The notes under the pieces are model-generated. The model ran no database searches, was not told the DNA's origin, and worked only from the letters and a program-made list of their open reading frames with translations. A DNA stretch of 64,000 nucleotides from Trichomonas vaginalis G3 (taxonomy: Eukaryota > Parabasalia > Trichomonadida > Trichomonadidae). Position 1 is the first letter of the stretch. Each line of letters opens with the position of its first letter. Location of the stretch: contig NC_067206.1 in assembly GCF_026262505.1 (NCBI RefSeq), positions 27,047,896 through 27,111,895 on the forward strand, given 5' to 3'. Below, piece after piece: positions 16,843-28,612 of this stretch. The position numbers and the translations under genes were made by a program.

Positions 16843-19800
16843 GTGTATTGTGCACTCTTGTCGGTTACAGTGTCTCATTCCGGGAGACATTGCCTCTGAA
16901 TGTCTCCCAGAATGAGACAATCTTCTGCAATCAGAATGTGATTGCAAAACTTTGACCGACAGGAGTGTATTGTGCACTCTTGTCGGTCACAGTGTCTCAT
17001 TCTGGGAGACATTGTCACTGCATGTCTCCCAGAATGATATCAAGTTCCCCATTCATAACTTGAATGCGGAACTTTGACCGACAGGAGTGTATTGTGCACT
17101 CTTGTCGGTTACAGTGTCTCATTCCGGGAGACATTGCCTCTGAATGTCTCCCAGAATGAGACAATCTTCTGCAATCAGAATGTGATTGCAAAACTTTGAC
17201 CGACAGGAGTGTATTGTGCACTCTTGTCGGTCACAGTGTCTCATTCTGGGAGACATTGTCACTGAATGTCTCCCAGAATGATATCAAGTTCCCCATTCAT
17301 AACTTGAATGCGAAACTTTGACCGACAGGAGTGTATTGTGCACTCTTGTCGGTCACAGTGTCTCATTCCGGGAGACATTGCCTCTGAATGTCTCCCAGAA
17401 TGAGACAATCTTCTGCAATCAGAATGTGATTGCAAAACTTTGACCGACAGGAGTGTATTGTGCACTCTTGTCGGTCACAGTGTCTCATTCTGGGAGACAT
17501 TGTCACTGCATGTCTCCCAGAATGATATCAAGTTCCCCATTCATAACTTGAATGCGAAACTTTGACCGACAGGAGTGTATTGTGCACTCTTGTCGGTCAC
17601 AGTGTCTCATTCCGGGAGACATTGCCTCTGAATGTCTCCCAGAATGAGACAATCTTCTGCAATCAGAATGTGATTGCAAAACTTTGACCGACAGGAGTGT
17701 ATTGTGCACTCTTGTCGGTCACAGTGTCTCATTCTGGGAGACATTGTCACTGAATGTCTCCCAGAATGATATCAAGTTCCCCATTCATAACTTGAATGCG
17801 AAACTTTGACCGACAGGAGTGTATTGTGCACTCTTGTCGGTCACAGTGTCTCATTCCGGGAGACATTGTCACTGCATGTCTCCCAGAATGATATCAAGTT
17901 CCCCATTCATAACTTGAATGCGAAACTTTGACCGACAGGAGTGTATTGTGCACTCTTGTCGGTTACAGTGTCTCATTCCGGGAGACATTGCCTCTGAATG
18001 TCTCCCAGAATGAGACAATCTTCTGCAATCAGAATGTGATTGCAAAACTTTGACCGACAGGAGTGTATTGTGCACTCTTGTCGGTCACAGTGTCTCATTC
18101 CGGGAGACATTGTCACTGCATGTCTCCCAGAATGATATCAAGTTCCCCATTCATAACTTGAATGCGAAACTTTGACCGACAGGAGTGTATTGTGCACTCT
18201 TGTCGGTTACAGTGTCTCATTCCGGGAGACATTGCCTCTGAATGTCTCCCAGAATGAGACAATCTTCTGCAATCAGAATGTGATTGCAAAACTTTGACCG
18301 ACAGGAGTGTATTGTGCACTCTTGTCGGTCACAGTGTCTCATTCTGGGAGACATTGTCACTGAATGTCTCCCAGAATGATATCAAGTTCCCCATTCATAA
18401 CTTGAATGCGAAACTTTGACCGACAGGAGTGTATTGTGCACTCTTGTCGGTTACAGTGTCTCATTCCGGGAGACATTGCCTCTGAATGTCTCCCAGAATG
18501 AGACAATCTTCTGCAATCAGAATGTGATTGCAAAACTTTGACCGACAGGGTGTATTGTGCACTCTTGTCGGTACAGTGTCTCATTCGGGAGACATTGTCA
18601 CTGCATGTCTCCCAGAATGATATCAAGTTCCCCATTCATAACTTGAATGCGGAACTTTGACCGACAGGAGTGTATTGTGCACTCTTGTCGGTTACAGTGT
18701 CTCATTCCGGGAGACATTGCCTCTGAATGTCTCCCAGAATGAGACAATCTTCTGCAATCAGAATGTGATTGCAAAACTTTGACCGACAGGAGTGTATTGT
18801 GCACTCTTGTCGGTCACAGTGTCTCATTCCGGGAGACATTGTCACTGCATGTCTCCCAGAATGATATCAAGTTCCCCATTCATAACTTGAATGCGAAACT
18901 TTGACCGACAGGAGTGTATTGTGCACTCTTGTCGGTTACAGTGTCTCATTCCGGGAGACATTGCCTCTGAATGTCTCCCAGAATGAGACAATCTTCTGCA
19001 ATCAGAATGTGATTGCAAAACTTTGACCGACAGGAGTGTATTGTGCACTCTTGTCGGTCACAGTGTCTCATTCTGGGAGACATTGTCACTGAATGTCTCC
19101 CAGAATGATATCAAGTTCCCCATTCATAACTTGAATGCGAAACTTTGACCGACAGGAGTGTATTGTGCACTCTTGTCGGTTACAGTGTCTCATTCCGGGA
19201 GACATTGCCTCTGAATGTCTCCCAGAATGATATCAAGTTCCCCATTCATAACTTGAATGCGAAACTTTGACCGACAGGAGTGTATTGTGCACTCTTGTCG
19301 GTCACAGTGTCTCATTCCGGGAGACATTGTCACTGCATGTCTCCCAGAATGATATCAAGTTCCCCATTCATAACTTGAATGCGAAACTTTGACCGACAGG
19401 AGTGTATTGTGCACTCTTGTCGGTTACAGTGTCTCATTCCGGGAGACATTGCCTCTGAATGTCTCCCAGAATGAGACAATCTTCTGCAATCAGAATGTGA
19501 TTGCAAAACTTTGACCGACAGGAGTGTATTGTGCACTCTTGTCGGTCACAGTGTCTCATTCCGGGAGACATTGTCACTGCATGTCTCCCAGAATGATATC
19601 AAGTTCCCCATTCATAACTTGAATGCGAAACTTTGACCGACAGGAGTGTATTGTGCACTCTTGTCGGTTACAGTGTCTCATTCCGGGAGACATTGCCTCT
19701 GAATGTCTCCCAGAATGAGACAATCTTCTGCAATCAGAATGTGATTGCAAAACTTTGACCGACAGGAGTGTATTGTGCACTCTTGTCGGTCACAGTGTCT

Positions 19801-19911
19801 CATTCTGGGAGACATTGTCACTGAATGTCTCCCAGAATGATATCAAGTTCCCCATTCATAACTTGAATGCGAAACTTTGACCGACAGGAGTGTATTGTGC
19901 ACTCTTGTCAG
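16843..19911. repeat. 122-bp satellite, 25 units in two alternating forms
   Basis: Tandem array starting at each GTGTATTGTGCACTCTTGTC. Period 122 bp; 25 units from 16843 to 19889 plus a partial one. Two forms mostly alternate, making a 244-bp dimer: one contains GAGACAATCTTCTGCAATC, the other GATATCAAGTTCCCCATTC. Within each unit GTCTCATTC(C/T)GGGAGACA pairs with TGTCTCCCAGAATGAGAC, an 18-bp inverted repeat, and GTCGGT pairs with ACCGAC near the ends. Units are nearly identical, so the array was homogenised recently. Alternation breaks near 17850 and 19230. Confidence 0.95.
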
Positions 19912-20334
19912 TTGAAAGTTCTGCAATCAGAAGAAGATTGTTGAACAATCCGCCATTCCAGGAGGCATGAGCTTGTTATCTCTCCTGAAAGGGCACATAT
20001 TTGATAATTCATGGAGCAGAACTTTGCACGCAATCAGACAAAAGATTGCGACAGAGTAACTGGGAAGACAGCAACTTGAAGCGATAAGCTGCTTGGGTGC
20101 TGTTTCCCAGATGCATCTGTCGGGCAAAGTCTCAAAGGAGCAGAACTTTGCACGCAATCAGACAAAAGATTGCGACAGAGTAACTGGGAAGACAGCAACT
20201 TGAAGCGATAAGCTGCTTGGATGCTGTTTCCCAGATGCATCTGTCGGGCAAAGTCTCAAAGGAGCAGAACTTTGCACGCAATCAGACAAAAGATTGCGAC
20301 AGAGTAACTGGGAAGACAGCAACTTGAAGCGAAG
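19912..20334. repeat. 124-bp tandem repeat, about 2.6 units, beside the satellite
   Basis: Units begin GGAGCAGAACTTTGCACGCA at 20013, 20137 and 20261 (period 124). The preceding 100 bp (19912-20012) contains CTGCAATCAGAAGAAGATTG and is a related, older fragment. Shared words with the 122-bp satellite (AACTTTG, GCAATCAGA, GTCGG) suggest that the two are distantly related. Confidence 0.85.
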
Positions 20335-20399
20335 TTTTGTTTTCGAGTCTTTGGTTAAGAAATCTTAACAAAAAAACAAAGAAAAAAATCAGATAAAGT

Positions 20400-20535
20400 T
20401 GTCAATAACTTCATCAGTTAATGCTCACCTATGGGAGGTGTTTTGCGGGAGCTGGGGGTATCTTGGTGAGTACTCAGGAGGCCAAGAAGGGCACCCCAAC
20501 CGACATTATCCTGATGAATTCAGTTGTCAACCATT
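20400..20535 (+). ncRNA. Candidate structured RNA
   Basis: A GC-richer island in AT-rich DNA that can fold into a long stem. TTCATCAG (20410-20417) pairs with CTGATGAA (20511-20518); GGGGT (about 20455-20459) with ACCCC (20493-20497); TCTTGG (20461-20466) with CCAAGA (20482-20487), closing a loop of about 15 bases. I cannot match it to a known RNA family (it is not a recognisable U snRNA, RNase P or tRNA). Strand is a guess. It could also be an unrelated repeat. Confidence 0.25.
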
Positions 20536-20652
20536 CTGAAAACCGCCGAAACCGTCGTGTGTAGAGAAATTGTTTAAATTTATTTTTTTTTCAGATTTAA
20601 ATAAAAATAAGAAATGTTTACTATTATGGATTTTGAAATTTTTTTAAATTAA

Positions 20653-21171
20653 GGGAGGCTTCCGACCAGAAAGCTCTCTCAATTTTTTGTGATGTTTACA
20701 CCAAAAGTGAGATTCGTTAAGCGTTTTTCTCGTTGAATATTGAGTTTCCCGGATTTTGAGTTATTCATAAAGCTCCTCTATATTATACCCTATCTACTGA
20801 TATGATTATTTTTGAAAAATCTCTTAAATCGACCTGCACTGAATTTTTTAGGGAAAATTCGAAATTTTATAAGTGTTTTCTGTAACTTTTTTTTACGGAA
20901 TAAAATCCGAAAAATAATTTTTTGAAGAATCATTTGGGTAGAATACTTATCGAAAATTATATTTATTATAATTTTGGTCGATAAAAATAAGCGGATTCAA
21001 AACTGGCAAAAACCCTTTCGGCAATTTGTGGACGATTCCGAACCCCCTCATTTTTGAAATTTAATAAGAAAAATAGAATCTTTATTAAATATAGATTTTA
21101 AAAAACTTGGTTATAAATTACGAAATTTTCTCACTTGGGCTAAAAAGTGACAATTTGGTCGGAAGCCACCC
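20653..21171. mobile_element. 519-bp non-autonomous DNA element flanked by TTAA
   Basis: Ends are GGGAGGCTTCCGACCA on the left and, inverted, GGGTGGCTTCCGACCA on the right: 16 bp with one mismatch. TTAA lies directly outside both ends (20649-20652 and 21172-21175). No coding capacity. TTAA duplications are typical of piggyBac and Kolobok superfamilies; Kolobok elements are reported from Trichomonas, so a Kolobok-type MITE is my best guess. Confidence 0.7.
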
Positions 21172-21204
21172 TTAAGAATTGGAGATGAGACAAATTTAAA
21201 TTTT

Positions 21205-21450
21205 TAAGAAATATTTGGAAGGGCGTAAGATACGCCAACTTAAAAATATTATCAAATGAGAGAAAATCACTCAACAAAAAAACAATTCTTTCAAAAAGTT
21301 TGACATTGATCTTTCTAATACATATTTTTGGAAGGGAGTAAGATACGCCAACTTAAAAATATTATCAAATGAGAGAAAATCGCTCAACAAAAAAACAATT
21401 CTTTCAAAAAGTTTGACATTGATCTTTCTAATACATATCCTATGGAAGGA
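21205..21450. repeat. 113-bp tandem duplication
   Basis: GGAAGGG(C/A)GTAAGATACGCC starts at 21217 and 21330; a third start, GGAAGGAG, is at 21444. The copies are nearly identical. No coding potential. Confidence 0.85.
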
Positions 21451-22279
21451 GTTTACATTCTCAAAATAAAAACCAGTTCAAAATCTTATTATTCCTTGAA
21501 TAAAAATCATTTAATTTCAAATCCATTCCAAATCCTTAAATCTGTATTAAAATCATTTTGCCAACAACCAATACAATACAAATTACATTTCCATATATCT
21601 TCTTGTCCATTTTAATTTTTTATCTCATTTTATTTAATTTTATTTAAAGCATATAGACATCGAGATCCTTTACACATAGTTATATAAAAGTCAAATACAT
21701 AATAAATTCTTAATTCTAGAGATATCTCAAAATCTCATTTTTTTAATTTAAAATACCTTTCATTTTTCACAGTACGATCACAACAAACAAGCCATTTACT
21801 AATTAACACATATAAGAAAAATATCAAATTACAAAACAACTTTCAATATCATTCGCATCAAATTCTATTTTTTCATAATTATCAACTACATGTTATTATA
21901 TAATATATGTCGGCGCATATTCCACTCTATACAAGTGTCAGACACACTCACACAAAGCTGTGAGATTCATACCTCTATCAGTAGGACTTCTCAAATCAAG
22001 AACACATATGTTTCACTATCGCACATCTGTGTAGGATCTAATTAACCCTTTGGACTTGTACTTCAAAATTTGATAATTTGATAATTTCATGTGATATCAT
22101 CATTTGCCTTTAAAACAACTGTGCGTTAAACTAGACACGTTTCTCTATCATAATGCAAAATATCAAAGTTTGGGAGACTCCCAAAGTGTCTGAAACTGAT
22201 CATAAAGGTGAAAAACCGTTTTCCAGAAGTTGGGAACGTAGGGTATAAGAGAAATGAAATAAGGCATAAAAATATCATA
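21451..22279. other. AT-rich region without recognisable gene
   Basis: About 830 bp with no supported gene. A mildly GC-richer patch at 21908-22045 (GTCGGCGCATATTCC, GTGTCAGACACACTCACAC) has no match that I recognise. It abuts the left end of the integrase-type transposon. Confidence 0.5.
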
Positions 22280-22283
22280 GCAT

Positions 22284-22816
22284 TGTAATAAACAGAAATT
22301 CATCAAAAGTGACAGCTCTCAATTTTTTGACATTTGTCAATTCTAAATTGAATGAGAAAAATGAAATAATACTAAGCATAATACAATATTCTAGATTTAA
22401 TTATAATTAGGAAAAAGTTAGTTTTGAGAGTACTTTTCATAGGCATATAGAATGAAATCTTCTGAAAAATAATATCACATAAACTCATATTATTTTCTAA
22501 TATATAACTATTTTATATAAAAATCAAATTCAATGATCTTAAAAGCGAAGGATAAACCTCAAAATTTACGAATATAATGAGTGGGAATATAATGCTTATC
22601 TATCATAAAACCATATGAAATATCAATTTTTGCTTTACGTCTAATTTTTGACGACAATTAGCAAAAAATGTTAAATGTTAACACTCAGTCCATTTGAATA
22701 TGAAAAATAAAATTGACTTTGATTAAATGTTTTTATTTATCATGCAATTCTTCTTGCGACCAAAGATTTGAATCAAATTTCAAAAAATAAGATAGCTTAA
22801 AAAATAATATACGGTA
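22284..22816 (+). repeat. Left terminus of integrase-type transposon, outer part
   Basis: Inverted copy of 53336-53869, with minor differences. It is interrupted by Maverick B at ACGGTA (22811-22816) and continues at 50707-50744. No genes. Shared words include TTGACTTTGATTAAATG and GCTTTACG. Confidence 0.9.
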
Positions 22817-22879
22817 AAAAAAAGGGTATTGGGGCCTCCAGGCACTTCGTGCCCTCTAGCCCTGAAGATGTTTAGTATA
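22817..22879 (+). repeat. Left terminal inverted repeat of Maverick B
   Basis: 63 bp matching the right end inverted with a few differences: an A run, GG(G)TA(T/G)TGGGG, then the hairpin AGGCACTTCGTGCCCT, then GAAGATGTTTAGTATA at the inner edge. Confidence 0.93.
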
Positions 22880-23090
22880 ACTTTGTCCGGACAAGTAAGG
22901 GTCTATCGTCGCTACAGGAAAAGTTACAGGCGTTCCAAGGAAGTATACTTTGAGAAGACTTTCCCCCTTATAGAATGAGATAGGATGGTTATTTTACAAA
23001 ACTGACAACACTTTGACCGAGTAGTTTTTTGTGCTGAACAAAAAGTGTCATATAAACATCTGTCAAAAACCGCTTTTTACTTCACTTAAA

Positions 23091-26000
23091 ATGCCACGTA
23101 AGCTACGTAAGAATATACGTAAGAGGAAGGGAGCATTGAAACATCCAATAGTAAAACTGACACCACAACAACAGTTGCAACAACAAATGATGAATGACCC
23201 CACTATGTTGCAACAAATGTCAAGCAACCCTATGCTTTTAAACCGAGTTATTGGTGCACAGAGTGGAGGTTTAAGAGCGGCACTTTTAGCGAAAATGGCA
23301 GGCTATGGTGGAGCTGCAGACGGAACAGCTTATAACCCTCAAAGTCAAATGAATTTGAGTTCACTCAAAAATCAAATAACAGATGTCAAAAAGTCAAACA
23401 TAGACATACAGAAACAAATAAGTGAAAACGAAAAGAAACTAGAATATGACAGACACACAAAGAAACTCAATGAGTTAAACGTAGAGAAAAAGAAGAAAGA
23501 AGAACAACTGAAAGAACTAAGTACAGAGGAATATGCGAAAAAAGTGTCAGAAAAAGCAGCAGAAGTAGCAAAAATGGAACAAGATGTTATAAATTTGAAA
23601 AACCATACTACTCAATATAAAGTACTGAAAGATGAAGAAATAAAACAAAAAGCCCTGAAGACATATATGGATAGCGATGAGTATAAAAAAGAAGTTGAAG
23701 CAAATGTAAAGGCAGAAAAACTTTTACAGTTGCAAAACCAAACCGTACAGTATGAAAACTTAGCACAAGAAAGTAAAAATAACGACGCAGCCATGCAAAA
23801 GGTAATGAAAAGCGCAGAATATATAAAAGCTAATAATGACTGGTTAGATGCCCAAGCCAACGCTAAAGCAGCCCAACTTATAGGGTCAATAAGGACAAAA
23901 ATACAAGCGGATGAAGACAGTTCAAATGAAGCTTTAATGAATGCTGACTTTAAGAATGCCTTCGAAGCTCTTCATAGTAAGGTGAAACTAGTGAACGACT
24001 TCTCATCTGGAAAGAAACTGAAGTCTGAAGGTTTCGACAAAGAGTTAAGAGAAGTAGCACAAAATATGACGAAAATAACAGATGCAGCAACGAGACAGGC
24101 AGTTCAAAGTGCCTATGACGCCGTTAGAGCAACTGTTGTGGAAAGTCAAGAAAAAGAGTTACAACAGACCAAAACAGACCTAGTAAATGCTTTCTTAAGA
24201 ACGAAAAGTCAGGTAGGACATTATGCTGCAGATGGAACATATGTGCCAGCTGGTGGAACTTATATACCACCAAACCCTCCAAGAGAAGCACCTGCACCAG
24301 GACTACCTAAAACATTTACATCGTCACATGGACACAGACACAGGCATGCACCAAAACCAACACAACAACCAACACAACAACCAACAGTTCAAAACACTGC
24401 ACCACAACCAACAGTTCAAAACACTGCACCACAACCAACAGTTCAAAACACTGCACCACAACCAACAGTTCAAAACACTGCACCACAACCAACAGTTCAA
24501 AACACTGCACCACAACCAACAGTTCAAAACACTGCACAACAACAACCACAAACAGAGCAAGGACATAAAAGAAGTAGAGAACAAGGAAACCAAGAATTCT
24601 TAAAAATGCTTAAGGAAAATTATGGTTACCCAGATACTCTTGACTTTAGTGACAGATATAAAGAAGCTATTAGAAAGTTCAAGGAAGGAAATACTGACCC
24701 GAACCTATTTAGCTTTATGGTTCAGCACCAAATGGGATATAATTTCAAACCTGGAAAATACAAGCTCGCTAAGGGATATGATTTAATAGCATATCATCCA
24801 AATGACATGGATGAATTTACTCCGAGATATTTGGTGTCAGAGATAAATGATAAGTCAACTATCTTCATGAAACGCGTAAAAAATAGAGACGGAACGAAAG
24901 AAGAAAGGGTTATGAATGCGGATGACTTAAATAGGGAACTTGTTAAAAACGGTCTCGGAATATATGAAATGCCAGCAGATGAGGTACAAGAAACTCCACA
25001 GGAAGAAGTTCAGATACAACCAGACATGGAAGAAATAGTTCAGCAACAACAGCTAGAAGAGCCAGAAGGAAACGAACAAGTCCTCCTTTGGAAACTAACT
25101 TCACAGAACTAGATGAAGATTTGGAACAGCCGAAAAATCTTGACCCTCAACAAGTGTATGCGGAGAATATGGAATCTTTCCAAGAGTCTAAGAAAAATTC
25201 AGCTGACATAGTAGAAGAATATCGAAAAATGTTCGCCGACATACAAAAGACTCCAACATCAGATGAAAATATTCAGCATAGAATGGAAGAACTGAAAGAA
25301 AGTGTACGCAAATACAACAATCCTTTTTACTTACGACCATATAACGTTCAATCTTTGGCTGAACTCGGTGAAAATAAAAGGTTAAATTTCACCAAAACAT
25401 ATAGAAATGAAACATTGTTTAAAGTTCATTCAGAACCTAACCAATATGGAAACAAACCTACTTTTGTTTCTGCAGACTATGGAACTACAATGAGATGGGG
25501 TCATAAAGCTAATCCGGATAGGTGGTTCATAAACTTACAACCACAATTCCAAGAAGTTGTAGACGCAATGGAAGTGAATGGTGAACCAGATATAGCTGGT
25601 ATTTTCAGCGCGGCGTTAATGCCATTGAAAGATATGAAACATGCAGATATTTTGGACCAGTATGAAATGAACATGGCTGATGGAAATATAACACCTGACG
25701 TTCTAAAACATTTATCTCAAAGAACTACACAGAACCATAGAGATGGTATATTTGGTGAAGAGTTTAGAAAGAAAGTTAGGGAGATAGAAGGAAGAGAACC
25801 TATTGTACATGACATTGCAAACGAAAGTTTACAAAATGTCATAAAAACTTACTTTGCAGACAATGAACTGAGAAGGATGAATATTTAAGAAAACTCAAAT
25901 GGACAGTACCAAATGAAATGTTAGTATTGAAAAACATGTTCCTTGACAAAATAAAACCAACTACAGAAATAAATGACGCAAGACTGAAACATTGGGTAAA

Positions 26001-26478
26001 AGCTTTCCCATTCACAAAAGATATTATTGGTAACATGGAAAGAAAACCAGAATGGCTACAAAAACATATATTTGGAAACGAGCTTATTCCATATGGACAA
26101 GCTCTGTTTGAAGAGCTTGAACCGGAAACTCAGGAAAGAGTCATGCAAACAATACGCGAAGACTCAAATACAAACTATGACAAAATCTTTCTAGGATATT
26201 GGTTACCTGAGATGGGCGACCAGAGCCCAAAGGCAAAAAGGACATGGGAAATTTACAACATACTAGGTGAACATGAGGCAAAGATGCTACAACTTGAAGC
26301 AGAGGGCAAGTTACCAAAAGCGACACCAAAGAAGAAGAGAAGAGTAGAACAAAGTGAAAGTAGTGAAGAAGTAACTTCATCTAGTGAAAGTAGTGGCAAT
26401 GAAGGAAAAAGAAGAGTTAAAAACTCAGTCAGGAAGAAAGTAAAGCTTGGTACGAGTGGGTTCTATTATGACACATAA
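23091..26478 (+). pseudogene. Large coiled-coil structural protein region
   Basis: The first and longest open part starts at ATG 23091 (MPRKLRKNIRKRKGALK, strongly basic). This ATG is chosen because it follows TTTTTACTTCACTTAAA, the element's promoter-like motif. A Gln/Met-rich stretch and a long Lys/Glu coiled coil follow (~residues 90-370), then a tract of QPTVQNTAP repeats, then a globular region. Two further open parts downstream (25088-25888, 25918-26478) look related by composition and position, the last ending in a basic/Ser-rich tail. The region is broken. Its position ahead of the capsid gene suggests a virion core or scaffold role; no family recognised. Confidence 0.55.
24370..24540 (+). 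repeat. 27-bp coding repeat (QPTVQNTAP)
   Basis: Six to seven nearly exact 27-bp units with CAACCAACAGTTCAAAAC as the core. They encode a Pro/Gln/Thr-rich spacer in the protein at 23091. Identical units at DNA level point to recent slippage. Confidence 0.9.
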
Positions 26479-27839
26479 ATCCAACTATTCTATATTTTTA
26501 CCCATATGAAATGTACGCCGCTCAGAATATAACGCCAACAGTTTTGGATGCCATGAACGGAAATGTTTCCGAATGGTATAACGAATGCGACAATGCCATT
26601 AGAAGGTCAGAAATAGTTCCTGGAACTTACGAATATACAACTGCTGTTTCTTATGGAAATGTAGGTGAGTTTGGAGAAGGTTCTTCAACAACAGTAGATA
26701 TTGCTTGCGACAGGTTTCATATTATTTCTATTGACAACTCATTCTTATACGTGGAACAAGACATTGAAATAAAACCTTCTGCCAAGTTGTCTGACAAGAA
26801 AGGTTGCAATGGAATTTTCTATGTCGGATACCAATATGCTCCAGAAGTTTTCATGGGATATAAGATATATTCTAACTCTGACTTAGTTCAAACAGTAACA
26901 TGGGCAAACTATGAATGGTTCGCTTTGAGAAACTCAGTACAACCACAAGCTAGAGAACAAACAGACCAGTATGCAAATATTGAGAAAATAAGAAGACTTG
27001 ACCCTAACGTTCCAGGAGTTTATGTTAACCTTTCTGGACAAACTGCAGCAGCAGTAACCAAAGTAAAACTGAAACTTAGAGTTCCTTTGTCATCTTTCCT
27101 CATCTTCAGGTTTTTAAGATACTTGCCAAACTGGGCAGGAAAAATTTCTATCGAACTTACTCCAAGCAAAAATAACTTAGTGAGATGGATAAAATGCACA
27201 CATTTGCACACATTTTGACACTTTTTCTGACAAACATCATTCAAATTTGAAGAAAAACCTCTAAATTTCATTCAAATTTCTGTCAAAATGTGTGCAAAAT
27301 TGAAATAGGCACACATTTTGACATACGATTATTTATATACGTTATTTTAATGGTTTCAGAGAAATCTTCGTTACACATTATTGAAGATTACTCAATATTT
27401 AAGTGAATGACTCACTACCACCTGTTTAGAAAAATGGTAGCATAAAATCCAAATGTCACATATATTATTTCTTATTTCATACAAATAAACTTACAATTAT
27501 AACCTCAACTTGTTTGCAAAGCAGAAACTCAATATAAGCAATCGATCAGTAGTGTATTTAAAAGTCGAATTTAAATTTAAAAATTTATAATCTTATTTCG
27601 GAACCAAATAGTATAAATTTAGGACAAAAAGCTACGTGGTGTTGATAACAACTATTAAAATTCAAATATTACTACCATGAACAATACAATGGCTCATATT
27701 GATAATTGATAAACGTGCATATAAATTGCATATATCATCAATGTCATTAAGTAAAATACATGTATATAAATAGATTAGAAATATTTTTCGGTTAGAATTA
27801 AAATCTATGTAATAAAAAATAAGTTATAAAAATAAATAC

Positions 27840-28042
27840 CGAATTTTTATTTGTAATATAAACTGCTACAATATGCTAGTGTATACAAATGTATTTGTCG
27901 TATTGATTTGAAAGATCTTCAACATGGTTCAGATCTAAATTTGAAACTCGTAAAATAAAGCGAATCTTTATTTATAATATAAACTGCTACAATATGCTAG
28001 TGTGTACAAATGTGTTTGTACAAATGTATAACTCTTTGTCAA
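27840..28042. repeat. 121-bp subrepeats in the left arm of the Mutator-like element
   Basis: The word AAACTGCTACAATATGCTAG recurs at about 27861 and 27980. The inverted counterparts lie at 29319-29620, where three units are present. Difference in unit number between the arms shows unequal exchange within a palindrome. Confidence 0.85.
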
Positions 28043-28393
28043 TTGTTATGGCACCTTATAACTTAAAAATCATTTTCATTAACAAATATAAAAAGTGACA
28101 ATTAATATTTTCATTAAATGCATATTTAATTATCAAAACAATGTCGATTTAGCTTGAATGTTCATTATAAATGTGTAAGTTTCGGAAAACAAAAAATAAT
28201 TAATTCTCGCAAAGAAACTTATTTTAAAAGAACCTAAACAAAAGTTCATATAATAATAAATCTAAAAATAGATATTAATTTAAACGAAGATAATGAGAGA
28301 ATGGGGATGTTGTAAAACAATGAGACTTAATGATCAAATAATTAAAATAATAAAATTAATTAAAGGAAAGCTAAAATAGTTTAATGAATTTTT

Positions 28394-28612
28394 ATAGATT
28401 GATTACACAATCAATGTTTCTGTGTCAATGTACATCAATCAACATTGTTTCATTGAATTTTGTCTTTCACCAAGAAGATTCAAGAACAAAGTTTTGTAGT
28501 TTCAATAGATTGATTACACAATCAATGTTTCTGTGTCAATGTACATCAATCAACATTGTTTCATTGAATTTTGTCTTTCACCAAGAAGATTCAAGAACAA
28601 GTTTTCCTCTTT
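28394..28612. repeat. 111-bp tandem duplication in the Mutator-like element
   Basis: ATAGATTGATTACACAATCA begins at 28394 and 28505, two near-identical units. Each unit holds the inverted repeat TTGATTACACAATCAA and others such as CATCAATCAACATTG. The open frame through it is a by-product of the repeat. Confidence 0.85.

Noticed and set aside
16843-19911. Series of 68-aa open frames on the minus strand (MHNTLLSVKVLQSHSDC...)
   Set aside because: They are one frame through the 122-bp satellite, repeated with its period; no start signals and no variation suggesting selection.
16843-19911. CRISPR-like array
   Set aside because: Repeats are 122 bp and contiguous, with no unique spacers; eukaryotic context.
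20511-20560. Hammerhead-type ribozyme (CTGATGA followed by CGAAAC)
   Set aside because: The required stem II and following GAA in the right place cannot be formed.
24223-24603. His/Gln-rich frame (HHNQQFKTL repeats) and antisense Val/Cys/Leu frames
   Set aside because: Alternative frames of the 27-bp coding repeat; the QPTVQNTAP frame is continuous with the long upstream protein.
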